From NCBI RefSeq assembly GCF_002794355.1, contig NZ_PGOI01000001.1:1-64000 (forward strand): a DNA stretch of 64,000 nucleotides. The letters run 5' to 3'. Shown here one piece after another: positions 45,395-52,636 of the stretch. The DNA is from Pseudorhodobacter sp. MZDSW-24AT. GTDB taxonomy: Bacteria > Pseudomonadota > Alphaproteobacteria > Rhodobacterales > Rhodobacteraceae. Position 1 is the first letter of the stretch; each line of letters starts with the position of its first letter. The position numbers were made by a program, and so were the translations under genes. Under the pieces are notes generated by a model. The model did not search any database. It had not been told where the DNA came from and worked only from the letters and a program-made list of their open reading frames with translations.

Positions 45395-46462
45395 TCAAAA
45401 CGCAGGTCCGTCCGCCGAGGTTCCTTCGCCCATTGCCAGATCCTTCGAAAAGACGACCACCTGCCCCCGTCCAGCGTGCTTGGCCGCATAGAGGGCGAGA
45501 TCCGCATCGCGCAGCATCACCTCGGGGGCGGGAGTTTCATAGTGGGTCGAGACAGTCAGCCCAATGCTGCCGCCGATCTGGCACATCGTTGCTTCAACTG
45601 AAATCGGCCTTGCCAAGGCCGCGATGATCCGCGTCGCGACGGCGCGCAACCGCGATGGATCGGCCATTCCGGGCATCAGGATCACGAATTCGTCACCCCC
45701 CACCCGCGCCACCAGATCGCCCGACCTTGTTTCACCCGACAAGAGCCGAGCCACCACTTGCAAGACCTTGTCACCAGCGGCATGTCCCCAGCTGTCATTC
45801 ACCTGTTTGAAACGGTCAAGGTCCAGATGCATGAGCGCAAAGGGCTGCGCAGAGAGCACCGCCTGCGCCAAGCCCAAATCAAGGGCACGGCGGTTGCGCA
45901 ATCCTGTCAGGGTATCTGTCAGGGCCTGCTCTTCCGCTTTCGATTTTGCGCCTTGCAAGCGTAGGTTCAAGCGTTGCAGTTCGTCCATCACGGCCCGCTT
46001 CACCTCAACCAGATAGAGCAGTTCTACCGTCAGATCCGTGGCTGCAAAATCGGCATCTGTGAGTGCGTGCGCCTGAACCGCATCCGCGACGCCAATTCCG
46101 AAGGAAAGATTCATCACCATACCGCCGAAGGCATCAGCCACCGCCAGCCCGCGAAACTCTGCCCCCCCGCCGCGCAGGGCCACATGCAGGCGCTTTCCTT
46201 CATGACACCGCACATGGACCATTTCCGTCACACCGGAAGGTCGGCGCACCTCAAACAGATCGAAGAAATGCTGTCCGCTCTCCGAAGACGCTGTCGGCAT
46301 CCTTGCGCCGCCGACGATCTTGGCAAGGGTCGCACCGATGCCCAAAATCTGGCCTGACGCTGACACATGCAAATGCATGGGTATCAGACGATCCAGCCCA
46401 GCGACAGGCAGCGCAACACCCGCAAACCCCTCGGTTGGTTTTGACGGCCAGAGCTCATCCAT
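45395..46462 (-). CDS. HNOBA-GGDEF diguanylate cyclase
   Basis: A 355-aa protein. The N-terminal 130 residues resemble the H-NOX-associated (HNOBA) domain (PMHLHVSASGQILGIGATLAKIVG, FEVRRP); a coiled-coil linker follows (about 150-180); the GGDEF domain has LDRFKQVNDSWGHAAGD and an intact ARVGGDEF. An RxxD inhibitory site (RSGD) lies five residues before GGDEF. It should make cyclic di-GMP in the cytoplasm. It is 15 bp downstream of the H-NOX-like gene, its likely regulatory partner. Confidence 0.9.
   Translation of the reverse strand: MDELWPSKPTEGFAGVALPVAGLDRLIPMHLHVSASGQILGIGATLAKIVGGARMPTASSESGQHFFDLFEVRRPSGVTEMVHVRCHEGKRLHVALRGGGAEFRGLAVADAFGGMVMNLSFGIGVADAVQAHALTDADFAATDLTVELLYLVEVKRAVMDELQRLNLRLQGAKSKAEEQALTDTLTGLRNRRALDLGLAQAVLSAQPFALMHLDLDRFKQVNDSWGHAAGDKVLQVVARLLSGETRSGDLVARVGGDEFVILMPGMADPSRLRAVATRIIAALARPISVEATMCQIGGSIGLTVSTHYETPAPEVMLRDADLALYAAKHAGRGQVVVFSKDLAMGEGTSADGPAF
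45399..45424 (-). promoter_or_regulatory. EcfG-type promoter of dps
   Basis: Minus-strand GGAAC (45424-45420), 17-nt spacer, CGTT (45402-45399), 53 nt before the dps ATG. It lies inside the last codons of the upstream diguanylate cyclase gene. Confidence 0.8.
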
Positions 46463-46477
46463 CGCGACACGCCCGGA

Positions 46478-47065
46478 TCATGACGCCCGCAGGGCCAAGT
46501 CAAACTTGCGCCCTTCCGAATGGGCTTCATCCAGCAGCAGAACGGAAATCACATCCTCCTCCCGCTCAGACGGCATCATGTCCAGCAGCACCAAGGCGCC
46601 GTAATCGTCTGCCATGGCGCGCAGCAATCCGATCAGGATGAACCCCGCGCCAGCAAACGGCGGCAGCGCACGAATAGTAAACTGCCCGCCTCCCCGATCT
46701 TCCAGAACGATTGTCGGCAAATGCAGATCCGGCAAGGCGAGGCGCGCCCGGTTTGGCAATTCTTCCAAAGAATGCAGGAAGTCACGGAAGGTGACACCGC
46801 CAAATCGCAGCAGGCGGCGCAGTCCATCCCGATCGTGATGAGAGACCAAAGTGGTCCCCAGATCTTCCAGAATGCTCTCCCGTGGTCGCCCGAGTTCCAC
46901 GCAGGCCGCGCGAATGACGGTTTCGGTCAGTGCCGGATCATAACTGAGCAGCGGCTCAAAGCTATCGAACGGCAACTGCGCCCGCAGCACGACCCGTTGC
47001 CAGACCGCTGAACCGTGCCGTCGCTTCAAAAAGTCTTCCAGCGCGCGATTGATCAGCCCCAGCAT
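46478..47065 (-). CDS. H-NOX-like (heme NO-binding family) protein lacking the heme ligand
   Basis: A 195-aa protein of H-NOX length and layout: opening MLGLINRALEDFL, ILEDLGTTLVSH, then LLRFGGVTFRDFLHSLEELP, and AMADDYG near the end. At the place of the proximal heme histidine (LDxLH in canonical members) it reads EELP, and the YxSxR motif is absent. The start at 47065 is chosen because GGGAG is 6 nt upstream and it gives the family opening. Partner of the HNOBA-GGDEF gene. Heme binding is doubtful. Confidence 0.82.
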   Translation of the reverse strand: MLGLINRALEDFLKRRHGSAVWQRVVLRAQLPFDSFEPLLSYDPALTETVIRAACVELGRPRESILEDLGTTLVSHHDRDGLRRLLRFGGVTFRDFLHSLEELPNRARLALPDLHLPTIVLEDRGGGQFTIRALPPFAGAGFILIGLLRAMADDYGALVLLDMMPSEREEDVISVLLLDEAHSEGRKFDLALRAS

Positions 47066-47151
47066 GGCCATCTCCCGTGTGGGTTGGGTAATCCGTGCCA
47101 GTCTAGGTCGGCGATGTTAAAGAAGCCTTGCGCAAACCCTGCGACTTACAG

Positions 47152-48885
47152 TCAGGGGGCCAGAATGAGCCCGCCACCACCCGGCAGATTCAACTGGTTC
47201 ACCGATAAGGGCATCGCAGCCGGCGGAGACGCCTGCCAAGCGCGGATAAGCGCTTCCCCCGCCTCGTATTGCGGCAAGGCACCGTTGGCGGGCAAAACCT
47301 CACGCAGGCTTGGCCCATGCAGGGCATCATTGTGAAAGCCGGTAAACTGCACATAGCCTCCTGCACTGTATTCCAGAAGCAGTGCTTCCTCACCGGGAAG
47401 CCCCGGTTGCAGATCGGCAACCACCATCACACAGCCCGGCCCGCCGCCCGGCATCTGCCGCACACAGCTTTCACGCAAGGCGCCCAGACGATAGGTGTCG
47501 AGCGCAGTCAGATAGATGTCGCGCGTCGCTGACGCGCTTTCCGGCTGCAAAGGCATCAGGGTGGCGACTTCAGCCAACACAGACTCGCGATCCGCCGCCT
47601 TGGAGGGCGAGCGGGTCTGTGCCATCCATTCGGCCAAAGCCTCCTGCCCCGGTTCTGCTGACCTTTGTTCAAGCCGCGCCAAAGCCTCTGCCCCCGGTTT
47701 CCCCCAGCGGTCAAGCAGGCTCAGGTCCAGTTCGGCAAGGGGCAAACGCCCATCTTCCAGTCGCGCCATCAGACTGTTGGCCGAAAGACGCTCCGGACTC
47801 AGGATCGGTGTCATGCTCGCCGCCGCCATCGCCATAAGCACCAAAGCCATCATCACATTGGCCTGTCTGACCTTTGCCATCCACGCCGGACCACTCACCA
47901 CGGCCCGCGCGTAAAGCACACCATAGCCCAAGCCCAATGCGGCGACCTGGCTGGCAAACAGACGGTCAGGTGTCCATCCGTATTGCGCCACACGCAACCA
48001 GACAGCCCAAGCCCCAAGACCCGCCAAAACGGGCAGCATAAGTGCCATCGCTTGCGCGATGCGCGCCAGAACAGGACTTGCCGTCGCCTCTGTGTCAGAC
48101 TGGTCGATCACAACACTGACCAATGCGGCCACAGCCCCCGCCATCGTCAACAAAGTCACGGCAAAAGACCATGATCCAAACAGACCCGTCACCCCGCGAA
48201 ACGGCAGCGCAAGAAGGAACACAGCCGACACCACAAAAACCACGGGAAGCAAGAGCCGGAGCAAGCGCAGGATCAAATAGGGGCTGACATACTCTGAAAG
48301 CTCCTGCACCACCGCAAGTGCCAACCCCAGCGCCGCGCCCGTCACCAGCCAGTTGAAGGGCCCGGTATCCATCATCCGGTCAATCAGATCGATCCCGACC
48401 GCCTTGAGCAAGGCGTCAGACAGCAGGATCATCGCCCAGACCAACCCTACAAAGGCCCAAGCTGCGACTGCCCGCACCACCATGGCCCAAGTCTCGCGGA
48501 ACAAGGTCGCATAGTCGCGCCACCCTGCCCCATGCCGCGCAATCCAGAAAGGCAATGGCACCAGCGTCAGGATCACGGCGCCGAGAACCGCATGCGCACT
48601 GTCCAACACCTGTTGTGCCGGGGCAAACCCAAGGGCGGCGACAGTCAAAAGCAGCGTGACAGTGACCGCGACAAGCGCTGCGCCAACGGCAGCCCGGCCC
48701 AAGGTGAGCGGTCCCGCCATCGCAAGCAAGGCTGCGAAAAAGGCGGCGATCAAGGTCGCAACAGCCAGAAGTGGCAGCCCGATCAGGAGACTGTGCGCGG
48801 CAAGCTCTGACAGCGCAAAAAGCGCGAGCCCCGCCACCGCACCCGTGCCGGTCAAGAGGGCCCGCCGCGTGATAAGAGTGTCCAT
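47152..48885 (-). CDS. DUF4153-family polytopic membrane protein
   Basis: A 577-aa protein with about 11-12 hydrophobic segments in the first 390 residues and a soluble, acidic C-terminal third. The membrane part (WAMILLSDALLKAVGIDLID, WLRVAQYGWTPDRLFA) fits DUF4153. Function unknown. A tail region (AEPGQEALAEWMAQTRSPSK onward) probably lies outside or inside the membrane as a small domain. Confidence 0.8.
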   Translation of the reverse strand: MDTLITRRALLTGTGAVAGLALFALSELAAHSLLIGLPLLAVATLIAAFFAALLAMAGPLTLGRAAVGAALVAVTVTLLLTVAALGFAPAQQVLDSAHAVLGAVILTLVPLPFWIARHGAGWRDYATLFRETWAMVVRAVAAWAFVGLVWAMILLSDALLKAVGIDLIDRMMDTGPFNWLVTGAALGLALAVVQELSEYVSPYLILRLLRLLLPVVFVVSAVFLLALPFRGVTGLFGSWSFAVTLLTMAGAVAALVSVVIDQSDTEATASPVLARIAQAMALMLPVLAGLGAWAVWLRVAQYGWTPDRLFASQVAALGLGYGVLYARAVVSGPAWMAKVRQANVMMALVLMAMAAASMTPILSPERLSANSLMARLEDGRLPLAELDLSLLDRWGKPGAEALARLEQRSAEPGQEALAEWMAQTRSPSKAADRESVLAEVATLMPLQPESASATRDIYLTALDTYRLGALRESCVRQMPGGGPGCVMVVADLQPGLPGEEALLLEYSAGGYVQFTGFHNDALHGPSLREVLPANGALPQYEAGEALIRAWQASPPAAMPLSVNQLNLPGGGGLILAP

Positions 48886-49252
48886 ACCCTGCCCTTTGTC
48901 CCAAGTGCCGCGCGGCGAAACCTAACTTCCAGCGCCGCAAAGAGCCAGAGGTTGCACAGTGGAGAGCCGATTGATGACTGTCATTTACCTGTTACAAAAC
49001 TGACGCATGAGGGTCATGCCGCCGAAGTAAGGAAGGCAAGATCGACTCGTCTTCGCCCTCTGGTAGAGCGGGACAACAGGAAAGTCTGCCTGCCATGACC
49101 GTCGCGTTACAAAGTTCTGACCCGGCACCCTGCGCCCTCAGCACCCGTGTGGCGATGGTCTGGCCAGCACAATACGCGCAGCATTTTGGCGCTTCGCAAG
49201 ATGCGCCCGCCCATCATCTCTCTCCGGCCAGATCGGCAAAGGACCCAAGATC
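48886..49252. other. 367-bp region with Pho box upstream of phoU
   Basis: Contains the Pho box at 48978-49004 and a candidate 53-codon ORF (49095-49256). No pstSCAB or phoR sequence is present, although these usually precede phoU-phoB. Confidence 0.6.
48978..49004 (+). promoter_or_regulatory. Pho box (PhoB-binding direct repeats)
   Basis: Repeats CTGTCAT, CTGTTAC and CTGAC occur at 11-nt intervals with AT-rich spacers TTAC and AAAA, as in PhoB operators. They lie about 250 bp upstream of phoU on the same strand. Confidence 0.75.
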
Positions 49253-49256
49253 ATGA
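49095..49256 (+). CDS. Candidate 53-aa leader ORF overlapping the phoU start
   Basis: An open frame MTVALQSSDPAPC... to TGA that overlaps the phoU ATG as ATGA. It lies between the Pho box and phoU. The sequence matches nothing I know, and a ribosome site is not evident. It could be a coupled leader, a remnant of a deleted gene, or chance. Confidence 0.25.
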   Translation: MTVALQSSDPAPCALSTRVAMVWPAQYAQHFGASQDAPAHHLSPARSAKDPRS

Positions 49257-49975
49257 TCAGCGACCCCCATATCAGCTCTGCCTTTGACCGCGACCTCGAA
49301 GGTGTTCAGGCACTTGTGATGAAGATGGGGGGCTTGGTCGAGCACGCCTTGCTGCGGGCCGCCACCGCCTTGGAAACCCGCGACGAGGCGCTGGCCGCCG
49401 AAGTCCGTGCCGGCGACCGCGACATCGATGCCTTGGAAGATCAGATCCACACGGAATGCGCCCGCATCATCGCCTTGCGCGCCCCGACGGCCACAGACCT
49501 GCGCACTGTGCTGACAGTGATGCGGATCGTGGGCTCGCTCGAACGCTCAGGCGATTACGCGAAGAACCTCGCCAAACGGTCACTCGTGCTCAATCAGATG
49601 CGGCCGGTCAACGGGTCCGCAGGCTCCATCTCGCGCATGGCGCGATCTGTCGTCGGCCTTTTGAAAGACGCGCTGGATGCGTTTGTCACCCGCGATGCCC
49701 GGCTGGCCGAAGATGTCCGCCGCCGCGACGCCGAAGTGGATCAAATGTATAATTCTGTTTTCCGCGAATTCCTCACGCATATGATGGAAGATCCGCGCAA
49801 TATTACACCCTGCATGCACCTGCATTTTATCGCCAAGAACATCGAGCGCGTCGGAGACCATGCCACCGGCATTGCAGAACAGGTTCTTTATCTGGTCAAC
49901 GGCAGGATGCCCGATGAGGAACGCCCCAAAGGCGACCTCACCTCGCTGACCGATACACCCACAACAACCCTCTGA
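49253..49975 (+). CDS. phoU: Phosphate signalling protein PhoU
   Basis: A 240-aa PhoU with two repeats of a three-helix bundle carrying metal-binding motifs: SLERSGDYAKNLAKR (first) and KNIERVGDHATGIAEQV (second). AAAGGA precedes the ATG. It normally connects PstSCAB with PhoR to repress the Pho regulon when phosphate is plentiful. It is 8 bp from phoB, one operon. Confidence 0.96.
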   Translation: MISDPHISSAFDRDLEGVQALVMKMGGLVEHALLRAATALETRDEALAAEVRAGDRDIDALEDQIHTECARIIALRAPTATDLRTVLTVMRIVGSLERSGDYAKNLAKRSLVLNQMRPVNGSAGSISRMARSVVGLLKDALDAFVTRDARLAEDVRRRDAEVDQMYNSVFREFLTHMMEDPRNITPCMHLHFIAKNIERVGDHATGIAEQVLYLVNGRMPDEERPKGDLTSLTDTPTTTL

Positions 49976-49983
49976 GGTCACCG

Positions 49984-50676
49984 ATGGCTCATACCTCTCA
50001 ACCCGTTGTCCTACTGGTCGAGGACGAACCCGCGCAGCGCGAAGTCTTGGCCTATAATCTGGAAGCCGAAGGCTTTCGCGTTGTGCAGGCAGCGAATGGC
50101 GAAGATGCGCTGATGCTGGTCGACGAAGAGATGCCCGACATCATCATCCTGGACTGGATGATGCCCGAACTCTCGGGCATCGAAGTCTGCCGAAGGCTGA
50201 AAATGCGTCCGGAAACCCGGGGGATTCCGATCATCATGCTGTCGGCCCGCGCCGAAGAGGTGGATCGCATCCGCGGGCTCGAAACCGGAGCCGATGATTA
50301 TGTCATCAAGCCATATTCAGTGCTGGAACTCATGGCGCGCGCGCGTGTGCAGTTGCGGCGGGTGCGCCCCTCCTCCATCGGCGTGGTGCTGGAATGGGAT
50401 GACATCCGCCTTGATCCAGAAACGCACCGGGTTTACCGGGGCAATCAGGTGCTTAAACTCGGTCCGACAGAGTTTCGTCTGCTCTCGACCTTCATGGAGA
50501 AACCCGGTCGGGTCTGGTCGCGCGAGCAGTTGCTCGATCGCGTATGGGGACGCGACATCTATGTCGACAGTCGCACTGTCGATGTGCACATCGGCCGCCT
50601 GCGAAAGTCCTTGATGCAGAATGGGGGAGAAGACCCGCTGCGCACGGTGCGCGGTGCAGGCTATGCCTTGGGATAA
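49984..50676 (+). CDS. phoB: Phosphate regulon response regulator PhoB
   Basis: A 230-aa OmpR-type regulator: receiver (LVEDEPAQREVL, phosphoacceptor Asp57 in IILDWMMPELSG, MLSARAEE, KPYS) and winged helix (LGPTEFRLLSTFMEKPGRVWSREQLLDRVWG, RTVDVHIGRLRKSL, RTVRGAGYAL). The VWGRDIYVDSRTVDVHI and DWMMPE features are PhoB-typical. It probably binds the Pho box upstream of phoU for autoregulation. No phoR is adjacent. Confidence 0.95.
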   Translation: MAHTSQPVVLLVEDEPAQREVLAYNLEAEGFRVVQAANGEDALMLVDEEMPDIIILDWMMPELSGIEVCRRLKMRPETRGIPIIMLSARAEEVDRIRGLETGADDYVIKPYSVLELMARARVQLRRVRPSSIGVVLEWDDIRLDPETHRVYRGNQVLKLGPTEFRLLSTFMEKPGRVWSREQLLDRVWGRDIYVDSRTVDVHIGRLRKSLMQNGGEDPLRTVRGAGYALG

Positions 50677-50751
50677 GCCTGACGGGCGCCCGTGGCCGCA
50701 GACGACAATCCGGACTTGCCCTGAAACGCGAAACAGCTTAGCCACGCGGCG

Positions 50752-50880
50752 TTCTCAGGGCGGGGCGCAATTCCCCACCGGCGGTATAGCCCGCGAGCGC
50801 CAAGCACCTTTTCCAAGGCGCTTGGGTCAGCAGATCCGGTGAAACTCCGGGGCCGACGGTATAGTCCGGATGAAAGAGAA
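50752..50880 (+). ncRNA. FMN riboswitch (RFN element) upstream of ribH
   Basis: The conserved RFN core is present: TCTCAGGGCGGGGCGCAATT, CCCCACCGGCGGTA, AGCCCGCGAGC, a variable stem, GGTCAGCAGATCCGGTGAAA, CTCCGGGGCCGACGGTATAG and TCCGGATGAAAGAGA. It binds FMN and should lower ribH expression when FMN is abundant. A CCGCCGA/TCGGCGG hairpin (50892-50908), without a T-run, lies between it and ribH and could be part of the expression platform; the ribH start is 80 nt downstream. Confidence 0.95.
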
Positions 50881-50959
50881 TGGCCATGTTCCGCCGACTT
50901 TCGGCGGGCCGTGTCCGTTTGTGCTCTGGGACCTGACGCAGCAACGCAAAGGTTCCAAA

Positions 50960-51439
50960 ATGACCAACCCTCCTGCCTATCCTTCTTCGGCCCGAGTGGC
51001 CGTTATCCGCGCCCGCTGGCACAGCGAGATTGTAGACCGCGCTCATGACAGCTTTCTGAACGAAGCCGCAAAGATCCTGCCGCACGCACATATAGACAGT
51101 TTCGACGTGCCTGGCGCATTCGAGATGCCGCTCCTTGCCCAGAAATTGGGACGCAGCGGGCGTTATGATGCCGTGGTCGCAATCGCTTTTGTCGTCGATG
51201 GCGGCATCTATCGGCATGATTTCGTGTCCGCAGCGGTCATCGACGGGTTGATGCAAGCCCAGATGACCACCGACGTGCCGGTGTTCTCGGTCTCGCTCAC
51301 CCCGCATAATTTCCAGCCGACCGAAGCCCTGACCGATTTCTTCGCAAATCACTTTGTGAAGAAAGGTCGCGAGGCGGCAGAGGCTGTGCGCCAGGTTCTT
51401 ACCCTCAACGCAGAACTGGCCCTTCCTGCGCAAGCCTGA
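50960..51439 (+). CDS. ribH: 6,7-dimethyl-8-ribityllumazine synthase (type II-like RibH)
   Basis: A 159-aa lumazine synthase: VAVIRARWHSEIVDRAHDSF, FDVPGAFEMPLLAQKL, AIAFVVDGGIYRHDFVSAAVIDGLMQ and SVSLTPHNF. The DGGIYRHDF loop instead of the usual GxTxHF pattern resembles RibH2 of Rhizobiales, a decameric, often riboflavin-binding isozyme. It makes the riboflavin precursor from the ribityl-uracil and dihydroxybutanone phosphate. A lone gene behind an FMN riboswitch. Confidence 0.94.
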   Translation: MTNPPAYPSSARVAVIRARWHSEIVDRAHDSFLNEAAKILPHAHIDSFDVPGAFEMPLLAQKLGRSGRYDAVVAIAFVVDGGIYRHDFVSAAVIDGLMQAQMTTDVPVFSVSLTPHNFQPTEALTDFFANHFVKKGREAAEAVRQVLTLNAELALPAQA

Positions 51440-51528
51440 GGAGAAATGGGTGCGGCTACTGGCGCCGCACCCACCTGCGCTTGGGTGCCGCACTGGCGCG
51501 ATGAGGACCCGGCGCTAGGTTGCGCACC

Positions 51529-51885
51529 ATGACCAAAGAAACCCGCGTTCTTTACAATCGGACCTGCCCCCTGTGCCGGGCAGAAATCACCGCCTATCAG
51601 CGTCGCGCCTTGCGCGACGGGCTGCCCATCCGCTTTGACACGCTTGAGCGGGCCGCCGACTGGGGGTTGAGCCCGGACGACGCCGCGCGGCGCCTGCATG
51701 TTTGGCATCAAGGCAAGGTATTGTCTGGTCTTGCGGCCTTTCGCGCGCTTTGGGGCGAGTTGCCACATTTGCGCTGGTTGGCTTGGCTCACCGGACTGCC
51801 AGGGGTCCACTGGCTGGCGGCGCGCACCTATGACCACGTTCTCGCGCCTCTTCTCTATCGCGCGCATCGGCGCCGACAGAGCTAA
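51529..51885 (+). CDS. DUF393 thiol-disulfide oxidoreductase-like protein
   Basis: A 118-aa DUF393 (YuxK-type) protein: the opening LYNRTCPLCRAEI contains the family's CPLC motif near residues 13-16, followed by VWHQGKVLSGLAAFRALW and a hydrophobic C-terminus. Possibly a redox or membrane-associated protein; substrate unknown. The start at 51529 is chosen on homology. Its end overlaps the convergent IMPACT-family gene by 4 nt. Confidence 0.87.
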   Translation: MTKETRVLYNRTCPLCRAEITAYQRRALRDGLPIRFDTLERAADWGLSPDDAARRLHVWHQGKVLSGLAAFRALWGELPHLRWLAWLTGLPGVHWLAARTYDHVLAPLLYRAHRRRQS

Positions 51886-52259
51886 GCCTTCGGCACCCCA
51901 CCCTGTTGGCGCCATGCCTCAAGAAAGGCGCGCACGCAGGTTACGACATGGGCGAAGCGGTCGCCGCCCAGATGCACGCCGCCATACCACCTTGTGACCA
52001 CCACCACGCAGTCCGTCAGCCCTTCGCGCTCCAGCATCTTCAAGATCACCGCAGCGGCGCCAGCCTCCCCGTCATCATTCTTCAGCGGGCCACCGTCTGA
52101 CAGGATCACCGCCCAAGTGTTATGCGTTGCCTTGGCGAATTTCTTTTCGCGTTTGAGCGTTTGCAAAAAGCTATCCACCCCTGCCCGCCCGGCAACCCTG
52201 CCACCCGTCACCGTGTAGCGAGAGCCGCGGTCGCTCACCACCTTGTCCAGTCGGATCAT
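51882..52259 (-). CDS. IMPACT/YigZ (UPF0029) family protein
   Basis: A 125-aa protein with only the IMPACT N-domain: DRGSRYTV, ATHNTWAVILSDG, NDDGEAGAAAVIL and VVVTRWYGGVHLGGDRFAHV. It lacks the C-terminal domain of YigZ, so it is a short family version. The start at 52259 is preferred for the GGGGGCAGG upstream. Family role is poorly defined; eukaryotic IMPACT binds Gcn1. Confidence 0.9.
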   Translation of the reverse strand: MIRLDKVVSDRGSRYTVTGGRVAGRAGVDSFLQTLKREKKFAKATHNTWAVILSDGGPLKNDDGEAGAAAVILKMLEREGLTDCVVVVTRWYGGVHLGGDRFAHVVTCVRAFLEAWRQQGGVPKA

Positions 52260-52308
52260 CCTGCCCCCTTTCGCTGCCACCCTGTCCTGTAGGCGGCTAG
52301 GAGAAAGG

Positions 52309-52572
52309 TCAATGCCGCAGCGACAAGACTTCCAAAGCTGATTTGTTTGGACAAAAGACTGGAAGGCAGGGTGTGCCAGCCGCGATGGCCAGCCATGCCG
52401 TGCAGGCCGATTTCTGACCGCAGGCCTCGCAGCGCGCCACCAGTTGCCCCAACTCGCGACGGGTCAACCAGCCTTCCACCACAGCCGACGGCAGATTGAC
52501 CCCCAGCAGCCTTGCCATTCCCCGTGTCAAACCCCAAGCCAGCGGGCTTTCCGCATATCCGATCATCGCCAT
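52309..52572 (-). CDS. DUF6455 family protein
   Basis: An 87-aa protein with the DUF6455 pattern: GLTRGMARLLGVNLPSAVVEGWLTRRELGQLVARCEACGQKSAC-like, ending with a WL motif. The three-cysteine set (CEAC, C-W) suggests metal or heme binding but this is not established. Typical of Rhodobacterales. A longer overlapping frame (52256-52588) is a shadow. Confidence 0.8.
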   Translation of the reverse strand: MAMIGYAESPLAWGLTRGMARLLGVNLPSAVVEGWLTRRELGQLVARCEACGQKSACTAWLAIAAGTPCLPVFCPNKSALEVLSLRH

Positions 52573-52636
52573 ACCTTTGCTTTGGCACCGTGCAGATCAG
52601 AGTGCGCCCCTTGGGTGGCTCCTGCCTTGATGCAGA

